A DNA stretch of 64,000 bases from assembly GCF_001583495.1 (NCBI RefSeq), contig NZ_LQAQ01000061.1, positions 124,001 through 188,000 on the forward strand. Reading direction: 5' to 3'. The position numbers and the translations under genes were made by a program. The DNA comes from Flammeovirga sp. SJP92 (GTDB lineage Bacteria; Bacteroidota; Bacteroidia; Cytophagales; Flammeovirgaceae). Positions 15,823 to 24,349 of this stretch are shown here, in pieces (within the stretch, counting starts at the first letter, position 1; each line of letters opens with the position of its first letter). A model generated the notes under the pieces. The model had not been told where the DNA came from. It worked only from the letters and a program-made list of their open reading frames with translations, and did not search any database.

Positions 15823-17952
15823 CTAATCTGTAATGACTTTGTTGATAATATGAATTACACCGTTTGATGCATCAACATTAGGAGTGGACACTGTAGCACC
15901 TCCAATTGTCACAACTCCATTGCTGATGCTTACAGTTAATTCAGCACCTCCAAGCGTTTCTACGGTTTGTCCATCAACAAGGTCTGATGATAATACCTCA
16001 TTTGATACTACATGATTGGTAAGGATAGCAGCTAATTGCTCATTTGTAATTTCAACACCTGACAATGCTGCAAATGCTTCATCTGTTGGTGCAAAAACTG
16101 TATACTCTTTCAACACACCATCTACAAAATCTACATTGAATGTTGATAATAAATTAGTGTCATCTAAAGCACCTAATAAGGAGGTGAAGTTTCCAGCACT
16201 AGTGGCCACATCAACAATTGTTGAAGGCATTAATACTTTATCGATCACATGTACCACACCATTTACACCACTCAAATCTGGTAAAGCTACCATACCTTCG
16301 CTGATCATTACCGTTCCATTTTCAATCATCACTTCTAACTTCGTGCCTGCCAAAGTTTCTACTTTTTGTCCGCTAGTAAGTGCTGAAGACAATACCCCAG
16401 TTTGAATTACATGATGTTTTAGAATTCTGCCTAAATCTTCTTTAGATACTGTATTAAGGTCAATTCCTGCTGCTGCAAATGCTTCATTTGTTGGTGCAAA
16501 CACTGTGAATTCATTTGTTGCATCCGTGAAAGGAGAAACTAATTCTGCTTTCGCTAAAGCATCTACTAAAGATGTGAAATTATTACTGATTGCAATTTGA
16601 GCGATTGTCAATGCCTGAGTTGGAACGATTACATTTTCAACAACATGAACTACGCCATTACTTGCTTCAACATCTGGCATTTTTACTTTTACACCACCTA
16701 TCATCACGTCAGATCCCATCAATTTCACTTCCAGTTTTGTACCTGCAAGTGTAGTTACCATTTGGCCATCTTCAAGGTCCATCGCCATCACTTTACCTTC
16801 TACAACATGGTGACGTAATAAGATATCAAGTGCTTCTAAAGAAAGGTCATCAAAAGAAGAAATACCATTTGTTGCATCTAATAATGACTGGAAGGCCATA
16901 TTGTCTGGAGCAAATACAGTGTACATTTTATCTGTTTCTCCAAACATACTGGCTAAATTAGCCGAAGTAAGTGCTGTTGCTAAGGATGAAAAATCATCTG
17001 ATGATGCGATACCTAAAATTGTATCAAGCTCATCTTCTGGAATTAATACTTTATTGATTGCGTGTACAACACCATTATAAGCACTTACATCTGCTTGTAC
17101 TACTGTTGCCTCACCAATCATGACACTTCCTCCTTCGATTTTCACCATTAATTCAGTTTCTGCCAATGTTTCCACCATTCCACCATTTTCAAGTCCTGAC
17201 GATAACACTCTATTTGTTGCTACATGGTGTAATAAAATTCTTTGTAGTTGTGCTTCAGTTAATTCATCCAAGTTGATACCAGCATCTGCGAATGCTTGAT
17301 TTGTTGGTGCGAATACTGTGTACTGGTTTGTAGGCACAGTAAAAGGAGTTACAAGATTAGCAGTTGACAAGGCTGTTACAAGAGTCGAGAAATCTGGTGT
17401 GCTGATCGCTAATTGAGCGATAGTTAAAGACTCTGTAGGTACAATTACATTGTCTACAATGTGGATCACACCGTTACTTGCTTCAACATCTGGTGTTGTT
17501 ACAGTAACTCCGCCTACCATTACAACTCCATTACTTATACTTACTTCTAGTTTTGTACCAGCCAAAGTTTCTACCATCTGACCATCTTCTAGTTGAGATG
17601 ATAAAACTTTACCTTTTACAACGTGGTTTTTCAATAATACATCAAGTGCACCTGATGAAATATCATCCAAAGTGGAAATACCATTATTTTCTGCTAATAG
17701 TTGAGCAAACGCTGAATTTGTTGGAGCAAATACAGTAAATTCCCCATTTGCGTCATCAAATGTGTCTACCAAATTTGCTGCAGTTAATGCAGATGTTAAT
17801 GTTGAAAAATCAGATGTTGATGATGCAATTCCAGCAATTGTTGTTGCATTAGCGGGAAGGTTAGTTGGATTTTGGTTGTCATCTTCTTCTGTACATGATG
17901 TAAACAGGATAGAAAATATAAAAACCAATTTTAATAAATCTAAAGTTTTCAT
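15823..17952 (-). CDS. Lipoprotein with five fasciclin (FAS1) domains
   Basis: 709 residues. The lipoprotein signal MKTLDLLKLVFIFSILFTSC anchors it in the outer membrane. Five FAS1 domains follow, each about 135 residues, with the H1 box YTVFAPTNxAF and H2 box NGVIHIVDNVIVP clear in every copy (starts near residues 38, 172, 308, 446 and 580). FAS1 domains mediate adhesion to surfaces, matrix or other cells. Domains 1 and 3 resemble each other, as do 2 and 4 (GINLDELTEAQL against GIDLNTVSKEDL), indicating duplication of a two-domain unit. It is monocistronic, with its own terminator. Confidence 0.93.
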   Translation of the reverse strand: MKTLDLLKLVFIFSILFTSCTEEDDNQNPTNLPANATTIAGIASSTSDFSTLTSALTAANLVDTFDDANGEFTVFAPTNSAFAQLLAENNGISTLDDISSGALDVLLKNHVVKGKVLSSQLEDGQMVETLAGTKLEVSISNGVVMVGGVTVTTPDVEASNGVIHIVDNVIVPTESLTIAQLAISTPDFSTLVTALSTANLVTPFTVPTNQYTVFAPTNQAFADAGINLDELTEAQLQRILLHHVATNRVLSSGLENGGMVETLAETELMVKIEGGSVMIGEATVVQADVSAYNGVVHAINKVLIPEDELDTILGIASSDDFSSLATALTSANLASMFGETDKMYTVFAPDNMAFQSLLDATNGISSFDDLSLEALDILLRHHVVEGKVMAMDLEDGQMVTTLAGTKLEVKLMGSDVMIGGVKVKMPDVEASNGVVHVVENVIVPTQALTIAQIAISNNFTSLVDALAKAELVSPFTDATNEFTVFAPTNEAFAAAGIDLNTVSKEDLGRILKHHVIQTGVLSSALTSGQKVETLAGTKLEVMIENGTVMISEGMVALPDLSGVNGVVHVIDKVLMPSTIVDVATSAGNFTSLLGALDDTNLLSTFNVDFVDGVLKEYTVFAPTDEAFAALSGVEITNEQLAAILTNHVVSNEVLSSDLVDGQTVETLGGAELTVSISNGVVTIGGATVSTPNVDASNGVIHIINKVITD

Positions 17953-18220
17953 CTCATTTAAGATTTTATGGTTTGAAATTCAGATCTTAAATTTTGTGTA
18001 AAGATGTTTTGTTTAAACAATTTTCATTTTTATTAAACAAAAAATCTTAAAAACTTAGTTATGTACAATTGATTTTTGGGTTTATACTATAAAAAAGTGG
18101 GTTTTAAAGAAAAAATCTTCTATTGAAAAAAAGTGTAAAAAACACATCAACACGAAATGTTAAAACAAAGTTTCGTTAAACAAAGTTCACTTTTTCATTA
18201 ACAAAATCAGGAATTAATAA
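17953..18220. other. Non-coding gap upstream of the fasciclin gene
   Basis: Very AT-rich stretch with two TTAAACA-containing segments and repeated GTTAAAC words. It must hold the minus-strand fasciclin promoter. I see no gene and no clear structured RNA; the right end contains the nadB terminator. Confidence 0.4.
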
Positions 18221-18253
18221 AAAAATCCACTCAAATTTCTTTAAGTGGATTTC
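18221..18253 (-). terminator. Terminator of nadB
   Basis: AAATCCACT (18223-18231) pairs with AGTGGATTT (18244-18252). On the minus strand the stem is followed by TTTTTTTATTAATT. It starts 5 bases beyond the nadB stop. Confidence 0.88.
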
Positions 18254-18257
18254 CATT

Positions 18258-19835
18258 TTATTCGTAATCTATAGAATAATGAAGGCCTATATTTTCATGC
18301 CTTCCTTTTGCTCCGGTAATAATGAGATAAGTAATTGTAATCATATTCCTAAGCTCACAAAGCGGTTGAGAAATCACCGTCTTTTTATATAAAGCTTCTG
18401 TCTCTTCATAAATAAGACCTGTTCTCTTGAAAGCCCTCTTCAAACGTTCGTCAGATCTCACAATCCCTACATAATTTGACATTACTCTCTGAAGGTCACT
18501 TCTAGATTGAGAAATTAAGACCATTTCTTCCGGTACCGTGGTACCATCCTTATTCCATTCAGGGATTCCCTTCTTCCAAGCTGTTTTATCAATAAGATCT
18601 AACGCAGTTTCAAAAGCTTCATGTGCATACACTGCCGCTTCTAATAATGAATTGGATGCTAAACGATTGGCTCCATGTAATCCAGTACAAGTACATTCAC
18701 CACAAGCGAGCAAATTATTGATGCTTGTTTCTGCTTTTGTATTGACGACAATACCACCACACAAATAATGTGATGCAGGTGCTACAGGAATATAATCTTT
18801 TGTGATATCAATTCCCATATCTAAACAAGTCTTGTATATAGAAGGAAAATGTCCTTTCAGTTCCTCTTCATCAATCAAGGTGGCGTCTAACCAAACATGG
18901 TCTTTACCTTCCTTTTTCATTTCAGAGTCAATAGCTCTTGCCACTATATCCCTTGGAGCCAAAGAGCCTCTCTCATCATATTTCTTAACGAAATCTTTTC
19001 CTTTGCTATTTCTCAAAATAGCACCGGCACCTCTCATCGCTTCTGTGATCAGAAATGCATTCCCTTCATGCCCTCTTTGATACAGTGCAGTGGGATGGAA
19101 TTGCACAAACTCCATATGATTCACTTCACCTTTAGCTCTGTAGGTCATCGCAATGCCATCACCCGTAGCAACACTTGGATTGGTGGTTGTATTATATACT
19201 TGACCAATGCCCCCCGTTGCCAGCAACGTTACTTTTGATAGAATCGTCTCAACTTCATCTGTGATTTTATTGAGTGCATAGATACCATAGCATTGCGTAT
19301 CCTTTCTATACCTTGTTACATCTTCTCCTAAGTGATGTTGCGTAATTAAATCAACAGCATAATAATCCTGTAATATTTCTACATTATCATAGCTTTTGAT
19401 TGCATTCAATAACGCTCTCTGGATTTCCTGTCCTGTTACATCTTTAAAATGAAGAATACGATGGTCTGAGTGCCCCCCTTCTTTGGCAAGGTTGTATGCA
19501 CCATCTTCCGACTTATCAAATTGAGTTCCCCAATTAATAAGCTCTCTGATTCTGTCAGGGCCATTTTCAACCACCAATTTCACCACTTCTTCATTATTGA
19601 TATGAGAACCAGCTACTAATGTATCTTTGATGTGTTTTTCGTAAGAATCGTCTGCATCAATTACAGCAGCAATTCCACCTTGTGCATATCTGGTATTACT
19701 TTCAAAAGGATCATCTTTTGTGATCAAGCAAATCTTTGGGTGATGATTTTTACTCTGAAAATGCTCGCACAATTTCAAAGCGTAGCTGAGACCTGCAATA
19801 CCAGAACCCACGATTAGAAAATCAACTTTCTTCAT
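18258..19835 (-). CDS. nadB: L-aspartate oxidase
   Basis: A 525-residue flavoprotein that oxidises L-aspartate to iminoaspartate, the first step of de novo NAD synthesis. Visible features are the FAD-binding DFLIVGSGIAGLSYAL (residues 4-19), NTRYAQGGIAAV (about 47-58), HMEFVQFHPTALY (about 245-257), ITEAMRGAGAILRN, a catalytic RGSLAPRDIVARAI, and CTGLHGANRLASNSLLEA (about 385-402). The length is typical. It lies downstream of nadA on the same strand, 88 bases apart, with a hairpin between that may set the expression ratio. Confidence 0.97.
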   Translation of the reverse strand: MKKVDFLIVGSGIAGLSYALKLCEHFQSKNHHPKICLITKDDPFESNTRYAQGGIAAVIDADDSYEKHIKDTLVAGSHINNEEVVKLVVENGPDRIRELINWGTQFDKSEDGAYNLAKEGGHSDHRILHFKDVTGQEIQRALLNAIKSYDNVEILQDYYAVDLITQHHLGEDVTRYRKDTQCYGIYALNKITDEVETILSKVTLLATGGIGQVYNTTTNPSVATGDGIAMTYRAKGEVNHMEFVQFHPTALYQRGHEGNAFLITEAMRGAGAILRNSKGKDFVKKYDERGSLAPRDIVARAIDSEMKKEGKDHVWLDATLIDEEELKGHFPSIYKTCLDMGIDITKDYIPVAPASHYLCGGIVVNTKAETSINNLLACGECTCTGLHGANRLASNSLLEAAVYAHEAFETALDLIDKTAWKKGIPEWNKDGTTVPEEMVLISQSRSDLQRVMSNYVGIVRSDERLKRAFKRTGLIYEETEALYKKTVISQPLCELRNMITITYLIITGAKGRHENIGLHYSIDYE

Positions 19836-19845
19836 GGACTGTTAT

Positions 19846-19916
19846 TAAAAAATTAAAGCTGTTTATTAGAGCAATAAAGTAAAGTCACTCTACTACTTAT
19901 AACAAACAGCTTTAAT
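19846..19916 (-). terminator. Inverted repeat between nadA and nadB
   Basis: ATTAAAGCTGTTT (19852-19864) pairs perfectly with AAACAGCTTTAAT (19904-19916) across 39 bases. On the minus strand the stem is followed by TTTTTTAATAAC. It can act as a terminator for nadA or as a partial stop within the nadA-nadB transcript. Confidence 0.6.
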
Positions 19917-19923
19917 CAAAAGT

Positions 19924-20922
19924 TTATGATAACTCAAACATTCTATCGATTGAGCCTATTGCTTTAAGTCGAATGTCTTCTGGAACATCAACTTCTGGAT
20001 ATTCATATTGTAAACAGTTATATACTTTCTCCAAAGTATTCATTTTCATGAAGTGACATTCAGAACAAGCACATGTATTATCTTCTTTAGATGGCGCCGG
20101 AATTAAGTTCTTGTGAGGAACTGCTTCTCTCATTTTGTGCAAGATACCCGCCTCAGTAGCAACAATATAAGCATCTGCTTCATCATTTTGCACGTATTTC
20201 AGCAACGCGGCTGTTGAACCTACAAAAGAAGCGACCTTTAATAAAGGCATCTCTGACTCTGGGTGAGCAATGATTTTTGCATGTGGATATTCCTTATGCA
20301 AATCTAGGATTTTCTCCAATGCAAATGCCTCATGTACCACACATGCTCCGTCCCATAGTAACATATCACGACCTGTTTCTTTCATGATATACTTACCAAG
20401 GTTACGGTCTGGTGCGAATATAATTTTCTCGTCTTCAGGAAGACTATTAATGATTTTTAAGGCATTAGTAGAAGTAACGGTGATGTCTGTATAAGCCTTT
20501 ACTTCTGCTGAAGAGTTGATATAAGTAACAACGGTGTGATCTGGATGTTTTTTCACAAAATCAGCAAATTCTTCAGCTGGTGCAGCTTCTGCCAATGAAC
20601 AACCTGCTTTGAAGTCAGGTAAAATTACCTTTTTGTTTGGGTTGATAATTTTTGCTGTCTCTGCCATAAAATGCACGCCAGCAAATAAAATTATATCAGC
20701 ATCTGTATCTGCTGCTTTTTGTGCTAATGCTAAACTGTCTCCAACAAAATCTGCCAGATCCTGTATTTCAGCATCTTGGTAATAATGTGCTAAGAAAACA
20801 GCGTTTTTTTCTTCTTTTAAACGTGTAATTTCAGCCTTAAGATCGGTGGGGTTATGGTCCATCACATCGATAAAACCCAACTGATCTGCTCTATTTTTAA
20901 GCTCTTGTGTAAGCATTTTCAT
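19924..20922 (-). CDS. nadA: Quinolinate synthase
   Basis: A 332-residue iron-sulfur enzyme that condenses iminoaspartate with dihydroxyacetone phosphate to give quinolinate. Typical segments are VFLAHYYQDAEIQDLADFVGDSLALA (about residues 42-67), MAETAKIINPNKKVILPDFKAGCSLA (about 87-112), DRNLGKYI and HPESEMPLLKVASFVGSTAALL. The CACSECHFMKMNTLEK segment carries a cluster-ligand cysteine. The length is normal. It is followed by nadB. nadC is not in the window. A small Cys/Lys-rich protein gene lies 87 bases upstream on the same strand. Confidence 0.97.
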   Translation of the reverse strand: MKMLTQELKNRADQLGFIDVMDHNPTDLKAEITRLKEEKNAVFLAHYYQDAEIQDLADFVGDSLALAQKAADTDADIILFAGVHFMAETAKIINPNKKVILPDFKAGCSLAEAAPAEEFADFVKKHPDHTVVTYINSSAEVKAYTDITVTSTNALKIINSLPEDEKIIFAPDRNLGKYIMKETGRDMLLWDGACVVHEAFALEKILDLHKEYPHAKIIAHPESEMPLLKVASFVGSTAALLKYVQNDEADAYIVATEAGILHKMREAVPHKNLIPAPSKEDNTCACSECHFMKMNTLEKVYNCLQYEYPEVDVPEDIRLKAIGSIDRMFELS

Positions 20923-21009
20923 TAAATCTACGGTATTTCTAACACGGCAAAGTTAATGAAACTTTGGGAATTGAGAGCTTTTTAATTCTTTAAAAATTAA
21001 ACTAAAGCT

Positions 21010-21177
21010 CTAAATTTTTGGACATTTCTTACAATGCTTCCCTTTTCTTTTATATTTTTTGCAGCAGTTTTTTTTCTTACAAGTTATCTCTGAACTCAAT
21101 TCATCTCCTTCTACCGAAAGCATATCCAATAAGTGTTTACTTGTTGTCGATAAAAAAATAGGATCTTGTTGAATCAT
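21010..21177 (-). CDS. Small Cys/Lys-rich protein upstream of nadA
   Basis: A 55-residue reading frame starting ATG at 21177. The N-terminal half is MIQQDPIFLSTTSKHLLDML, predicted helical. The C-terminal 25 residues hold five cysteines (C33, C38, C39, C49, C52) among many lysines, with CC at 38-39 and a KHCKKCPKI end. Codon use matches neighbours, and the stop is followed by normal non-coding sequence. The spacing suggests metal binding or a small Fe-S or zinc protein. Its position 87 bases before nadA, itself an Fe-S enzyme, makes a shared transcript possible. I do not know a named family. Confidence 0.65.
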   Translation of the reverse strand: MIQQDPIFLSTTSKHLLDMLSVEGDELSSEITCKKKNCCKKYKRKGKHCKKCPKI

Positions 21178-21479
21178 AGCTTAATTTATTTAGATTAATT
21201 CTACTTAACGGTTGCAATATAAATCATTAATTAGATTAAATCTAAATTAAAAAGGACTTTTTTGTGAAAAATCATGAAGAATAGAAGTAGAACCCACAAC
21301 ATTTAAAGTACTAAATACACTTATAAATGATAACATTTAGAGAATAACGGCCGAAATGTATTTTAATTAAACAAAGTTTTCTATTATATTTAACAATGAT
21401 ACATTTTTTATAATTAATGTTATTTTTTTACGCATCTATAGAATATAGTCAGCATTTTCACACCTTTCGATTAATTTCA
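21178..21479. other. Non-coding gap between the small Cys protein and parC
   Basis: AT-rich divergent intergenic region. It contains a single AAGTACTAA motif at 21305-21316 and TAGATTAAATCTA-like palindromic sequence at about 21231-21245 near the minus-strand promoter. I see no gene. Confidence 0.4.
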
Positions 21480-21510
21480 TTTGTATGATTCTGACATTTC
21501 TATATTTTTG
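21480..21510 (+). promoter_or_regulatory. Candidate Bacteroidota promoter for topoisomerase IV subunit A
   Basis: TTTG at 21480-21483, a 19-base spacer, then TATTTTTG at 21503-21510: an exact fit to the TTTG-N19-TAnnTTTG consensus. It lies 45 bases before the GTG start at 21556. This is the best promoter match I found in the window. Confidence 0.65.
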
Positions 21511-21555
21511 TGACATTCGCAATTTTTTTGACGGCAATTTACTTTAAGAAGGAAC

Positions 21556-24153
21556 GTGGAAAACGAGCAATCAACAAATAGTTCAGATCATAATAATGGC
21601 AATAAAGTAGTTCACATTGATGGTATGTACCAAAACTGGTTCTTGGATTATGCATCTTATGTAATCTTGGAGAGAGCGGTACCTAGCATTTATGATGGAC
21701 TGAAACCTGTACAGAGAAGAATTCTTCATGCAATGAAGGAATTAGACGACGGCAGGTTCAATAAGGTGGCAAATATCATTGGTTCTACCATGCAGTATCA
21801 CCCTCACGGTGACGCTTCTATTGGTGATGCCATTGTACACTTGGGACAAAAAGAACTCCTTATCGAAACACAAGGTAACTGGGGTGACATCAGAACAGGT
21901 GACAGTGCAGCGGCGCCAAGATATATTGAGGCAAGGCTTTCTAAATTCGCTTTGGAGGTGGTTTTCAACCCTAAAACAACGGATTGGCAACTTTCTTATG
22001 ATGGCAGAAAGAAAGAACCGATCAACCTTCCTGTAAAATTCCCATTATTACTGGCTCAAGGTGTTGAAGGTATTGCCGTAGGTTTGGCGACGAAGATTAT
22101 GCCTCACAATGTCAAAGAACTGATTAAAGGTTCTATTGATATTCTAAAAGGTAAAAAAGTCAACCTGGTTCCTGACTTCCCTACAGGTGGTTTGGCCGAT
22201 TGTTCCAACTATAATAATGGCCTGAAAGGTGGTAAAGTTCGCTTAAGAGCAAGAATTGAATCGCCGGACAGCAAGACCTTATTAATCAAAGAGATCCCAT
22301 TTACGTGTACAACTTCAAGTTTGATTGATTCTATCATTAAAGCGAATGATCAGGGAAAAATCAAAATCAAAAAGGTAATCGACAACACTGCTCAAGAAGT
22401 GGAAATCGAAGTACAGTTAGCGAATGGTCAGTCTCCTGATGTAACTATTGCTGCACTTTATGCCTTTACAGACTGTGAAGTTTCTATCTCTCCCAACTCA
22501 TGTGTGATTGTCGATGAGACTCCTGTATTTATGGGCGTGGAAGAAATTCTTAAAAACGATACGGACCATACTGTAAACCTTCTTGAAGCGGAATTGAAGA
22601 TCAAGAAAGGTGAATTACAGGAGAAAATTCTATTCAGTTCATTAGAGAAAATCTTTATTGAAAATAGAATCTATAGAGATATTGAGGAATGTGAAACTTG
22701 GGAGGCGGTTTTAGAAACGATTGATACGGGACTTACTCCATACAAGCCTAGTTTCTACAGAGAAATCACTCAAGATGATATTATCCGTTTGACTGAAATC
22801 AAAATTAAGAGAATCTCTAAGTTTGATACTTTCAAAGCGGATGAGTTATTGAAGAATTTACTAGAAGAATTAAAAGAAGTAGAATACAATCTTGAGCATA
22901 TCATTGAGTTTGCGATTGACTACTTCAATAATCTTCTTAAAAAATACGGAAAGGATCACGAGCGTTGTACTGAGTTGACAACTTTTGATACAATCCAAGC
23001 TTCAAAAGTAGCGGCAAACAACGCCAAACTTTATGTCAACAAGAAAGAAGGTTTCATCGGTTACAACCTTAAACGTCAAGATGGCGTGGAAGAAGTGATG
23101 GACTGTTCGGATATTGACGACATCATTGTATTTAGAAATACGGGTGAATATGTGATCACGAAAATCGGTGAAAAGAAATTCGTGGGTAAAAACATCATTC
23201 ATGCGGAAGTTTATGTAAAAGGTGACGAAAGAAAGGTTTACAATGCCATTTACCTTGATGGAGCAACGGGCATTACAAGAGTGAAACGTTTCCAAGTTCC
23301 AAGTTTCACAAGAGACAAAGAATACAATGTCACTAAAGGTTCTCCGAAATCGAAAGTGACTTATTTCACTTCTAATCCTAACGGTGAGGCAGAAATTGTA
23401 GGCGTTTCATTATCTCCTAATTGCCCTGCCAAAGTGAAGTCATTTGAATATGACTTTGCTGATTTAGAGATCAAAGGCAGATCTTCTCAAGGTAACATCT
23501 TGACGAAATATCCTGTAAGAAGAGTCACATTGAAACGTGAAGGTATTTCTACGCTTCCTGCTATTGACCTTTGGTATGACGATGCAGTAGGTGTATTGAA
23601 CAAAGATGAAAACGGTAAATACTTAGGTAAATTCAAAGATGAAGATCGTTTGATTATTTTCTATGAAGACGGTGAATATGAATTGACCAACTTTGAGGTG
23701 ACGAATCGTTATGAAGCGAAAAAGGTGGTATTGATTGAGAAATTCTTGCCTTACAAAGCCATTTCAGCGGTGCATTACGACACCAACAACAGACAGTATT
23801 ACATCAAGCGTTTCCATATCGAAACGTCTACCATGAATAAACGCTTTAAGTTTATCAACGAAGCCAATGCTTCAAGATTACTTCTAGTCACTACTCAACT
23901 TTCTCCAGACGTTGAATTGAAATACACTAACGGCAGAAAGCGTGAAAAGACAAAAGTCAACTTGAAAGAGTTTGTGGAAGTGAAAGGCTGGAAAGCACTA
24001 GGTAATAAACTTCCTTACGATAAAGTAACGGACGCAAAATTACTTTCAGCAGATGATCCAGTTGACACTTCTGATGACAGGTCTAAGCCTGATGACAATT
24101 CAAACGATAATAATAACAACGATGGAGGAAGAGATTCTTTAAAGTTGTTCTAA
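21556..24153 (+). CDS. parC: DNA topoisomerase IV / gyrase subunit A
   Basis: An 865-residue type II topoisomerase A subunit. The N-terminal breakage-reunion domain has YASYVILERAVPSIYDGLKPVQRRILHAM (about residues 31-59). PHGDASIGDAIVHLGQ is the quinolone-resistance region, and SAAAPRYIEARLSKFA contains the catalytic tyrosine. The C-terminal part (about 500-830) has degenerate beta-pinwheel repeats, and the tail is acidic and Asn-rich. The start is GTG at 21556, preceded by GAAGGAA, a possible Shine-Dalgarno. Bacteroidota carry such ParC-like subunits beside GyrA. ParE is not in the window. Confidence 0.93.
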   Translation: MENEQSTNSSDHNNGNKVVHIDGMYQNWFLDYASYVILERAVPSIYDGLKPVQRRILHAMKELDDGRFNKVANIIGSTMQYHPHGDASIGDAIVHLGQKELLIETQGNWGDIRTGDSAAAPRYIEARLSKFALEVVFNPKTTDWQLSYDGRKKEPINLPVKFPLLLAQGVEGIAVGLATKIMPHNVKELIKGSIDILKGKKVNLVPDFPTGGLADCSNYNNGLKGGKVRLRARIESPDSKTLLIKEIPFTCTTSSLIDSIIKANDQGKIKIKKVIDNTAQEVEIEVQLANGQSPDVTIAALYAFTDCEVSISPNSCVIVDETPVFMGVEEILKNDTDHTVNLLEAELKIKKGELQEKILFSSLEKIFIENRIYRDIEECETWEAVLETIDTGLTPYKPSFYREITQDDIIRLTEIKIKRISKFDTFKADELLKNLLEELKEVEYNLEHIIEFAIDYFNNLLKKYGKDHERCTELTTFDTIQASKVAANNAKLYVNKKEGFIGYNLKRQDGVEEVMDCSDIDDIIVFRNTGEYVITKIGEKKFVGKNIIHAEVYVKGDERKVYNAIYLDGATGITRVKRFQVPSFTRDKEYNVTKGSPKSKVTYFTSNPNGEAEIVGVSLSPNCPAKVKSFEYDFADLEIKGRSSQGNILTKYPVRRVTLKREGISTLPAIDLWYDDAVGVLNKDENGKYLGKFKDEDRLIIFYEDGEYELTNFEVTNRYEAKKVVLIEKFLPYKAISAVHYDTNNRQYYIKRFHIETSTMNKRFKFINEANASRLLLVTTQLSPDVELKYTNGRKREKTKVNLKEFVEVKGWKALGNKLPYDKVTDAKLLSADDPVDTSDDRSKPDDNSNDNNNNDGGRDSLKLF

Positions 24154-24157
24154 ACAT

Positions 24158-24196
24158 AAAAAACGACTGAGCAGTGTTTGTTCAGTCGTTTTTGTT
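24158..24196 (+). terminator. Intrinsic terminator after parC
   Basis: AAACGACTGA (24161-24170) pairs with TCAGTCGTTT (24182-24191), followed by TTGTTTT. It starts only 5 bases past the stop codon. Confidence 0.9.
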
Positions 24197-24215
24197 TTAA
24201 CTCATAATTTAATTA

Positions 24216-24334
24216 CTACAGCCTTGTAGAAGCGTAGCCCGCTACGCAAAACAATGGAATAATAAAATATCTGGTATATCTATTTTTAGACATTAGATCA
24301 ATATCAGACACACGTAGCAAGGCTACGTGGCTAC
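24216..24334. repeat. REP-like palindromic elements
   Basis: Two GC-rich hairpins stand out in AT-rich DNA: GCGTAG-CCCG-CTACGC (24232-24247, preceded by CTAC/GTAG arms at 24216-24229) and CACGTAGC-AAG-GCTACGTG (24311-24329). AGCCTTG at 24220 is the reverse complement of CAAGGCT at 24318, so the two form one larger imperfect inverted element. The form recalls REP/BIME sequences mobilised by RAYT transposases. No RAYT gene is in the window. Confidence 0.65.
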
Positions 24335-24349
24335 ACTATGAATAGTTCA

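Noticed and set aside
16016-16405. Long open frame opposite the fasciclin gene
   Set aside because: It is a shadow of the repetitive FAS1 coding sequence and has no family resemblance of its own.
18802-19238. Two open frames opposite nadB
   Set aside because: Antisense to a well conserved enzyme, with no independent coding signal.
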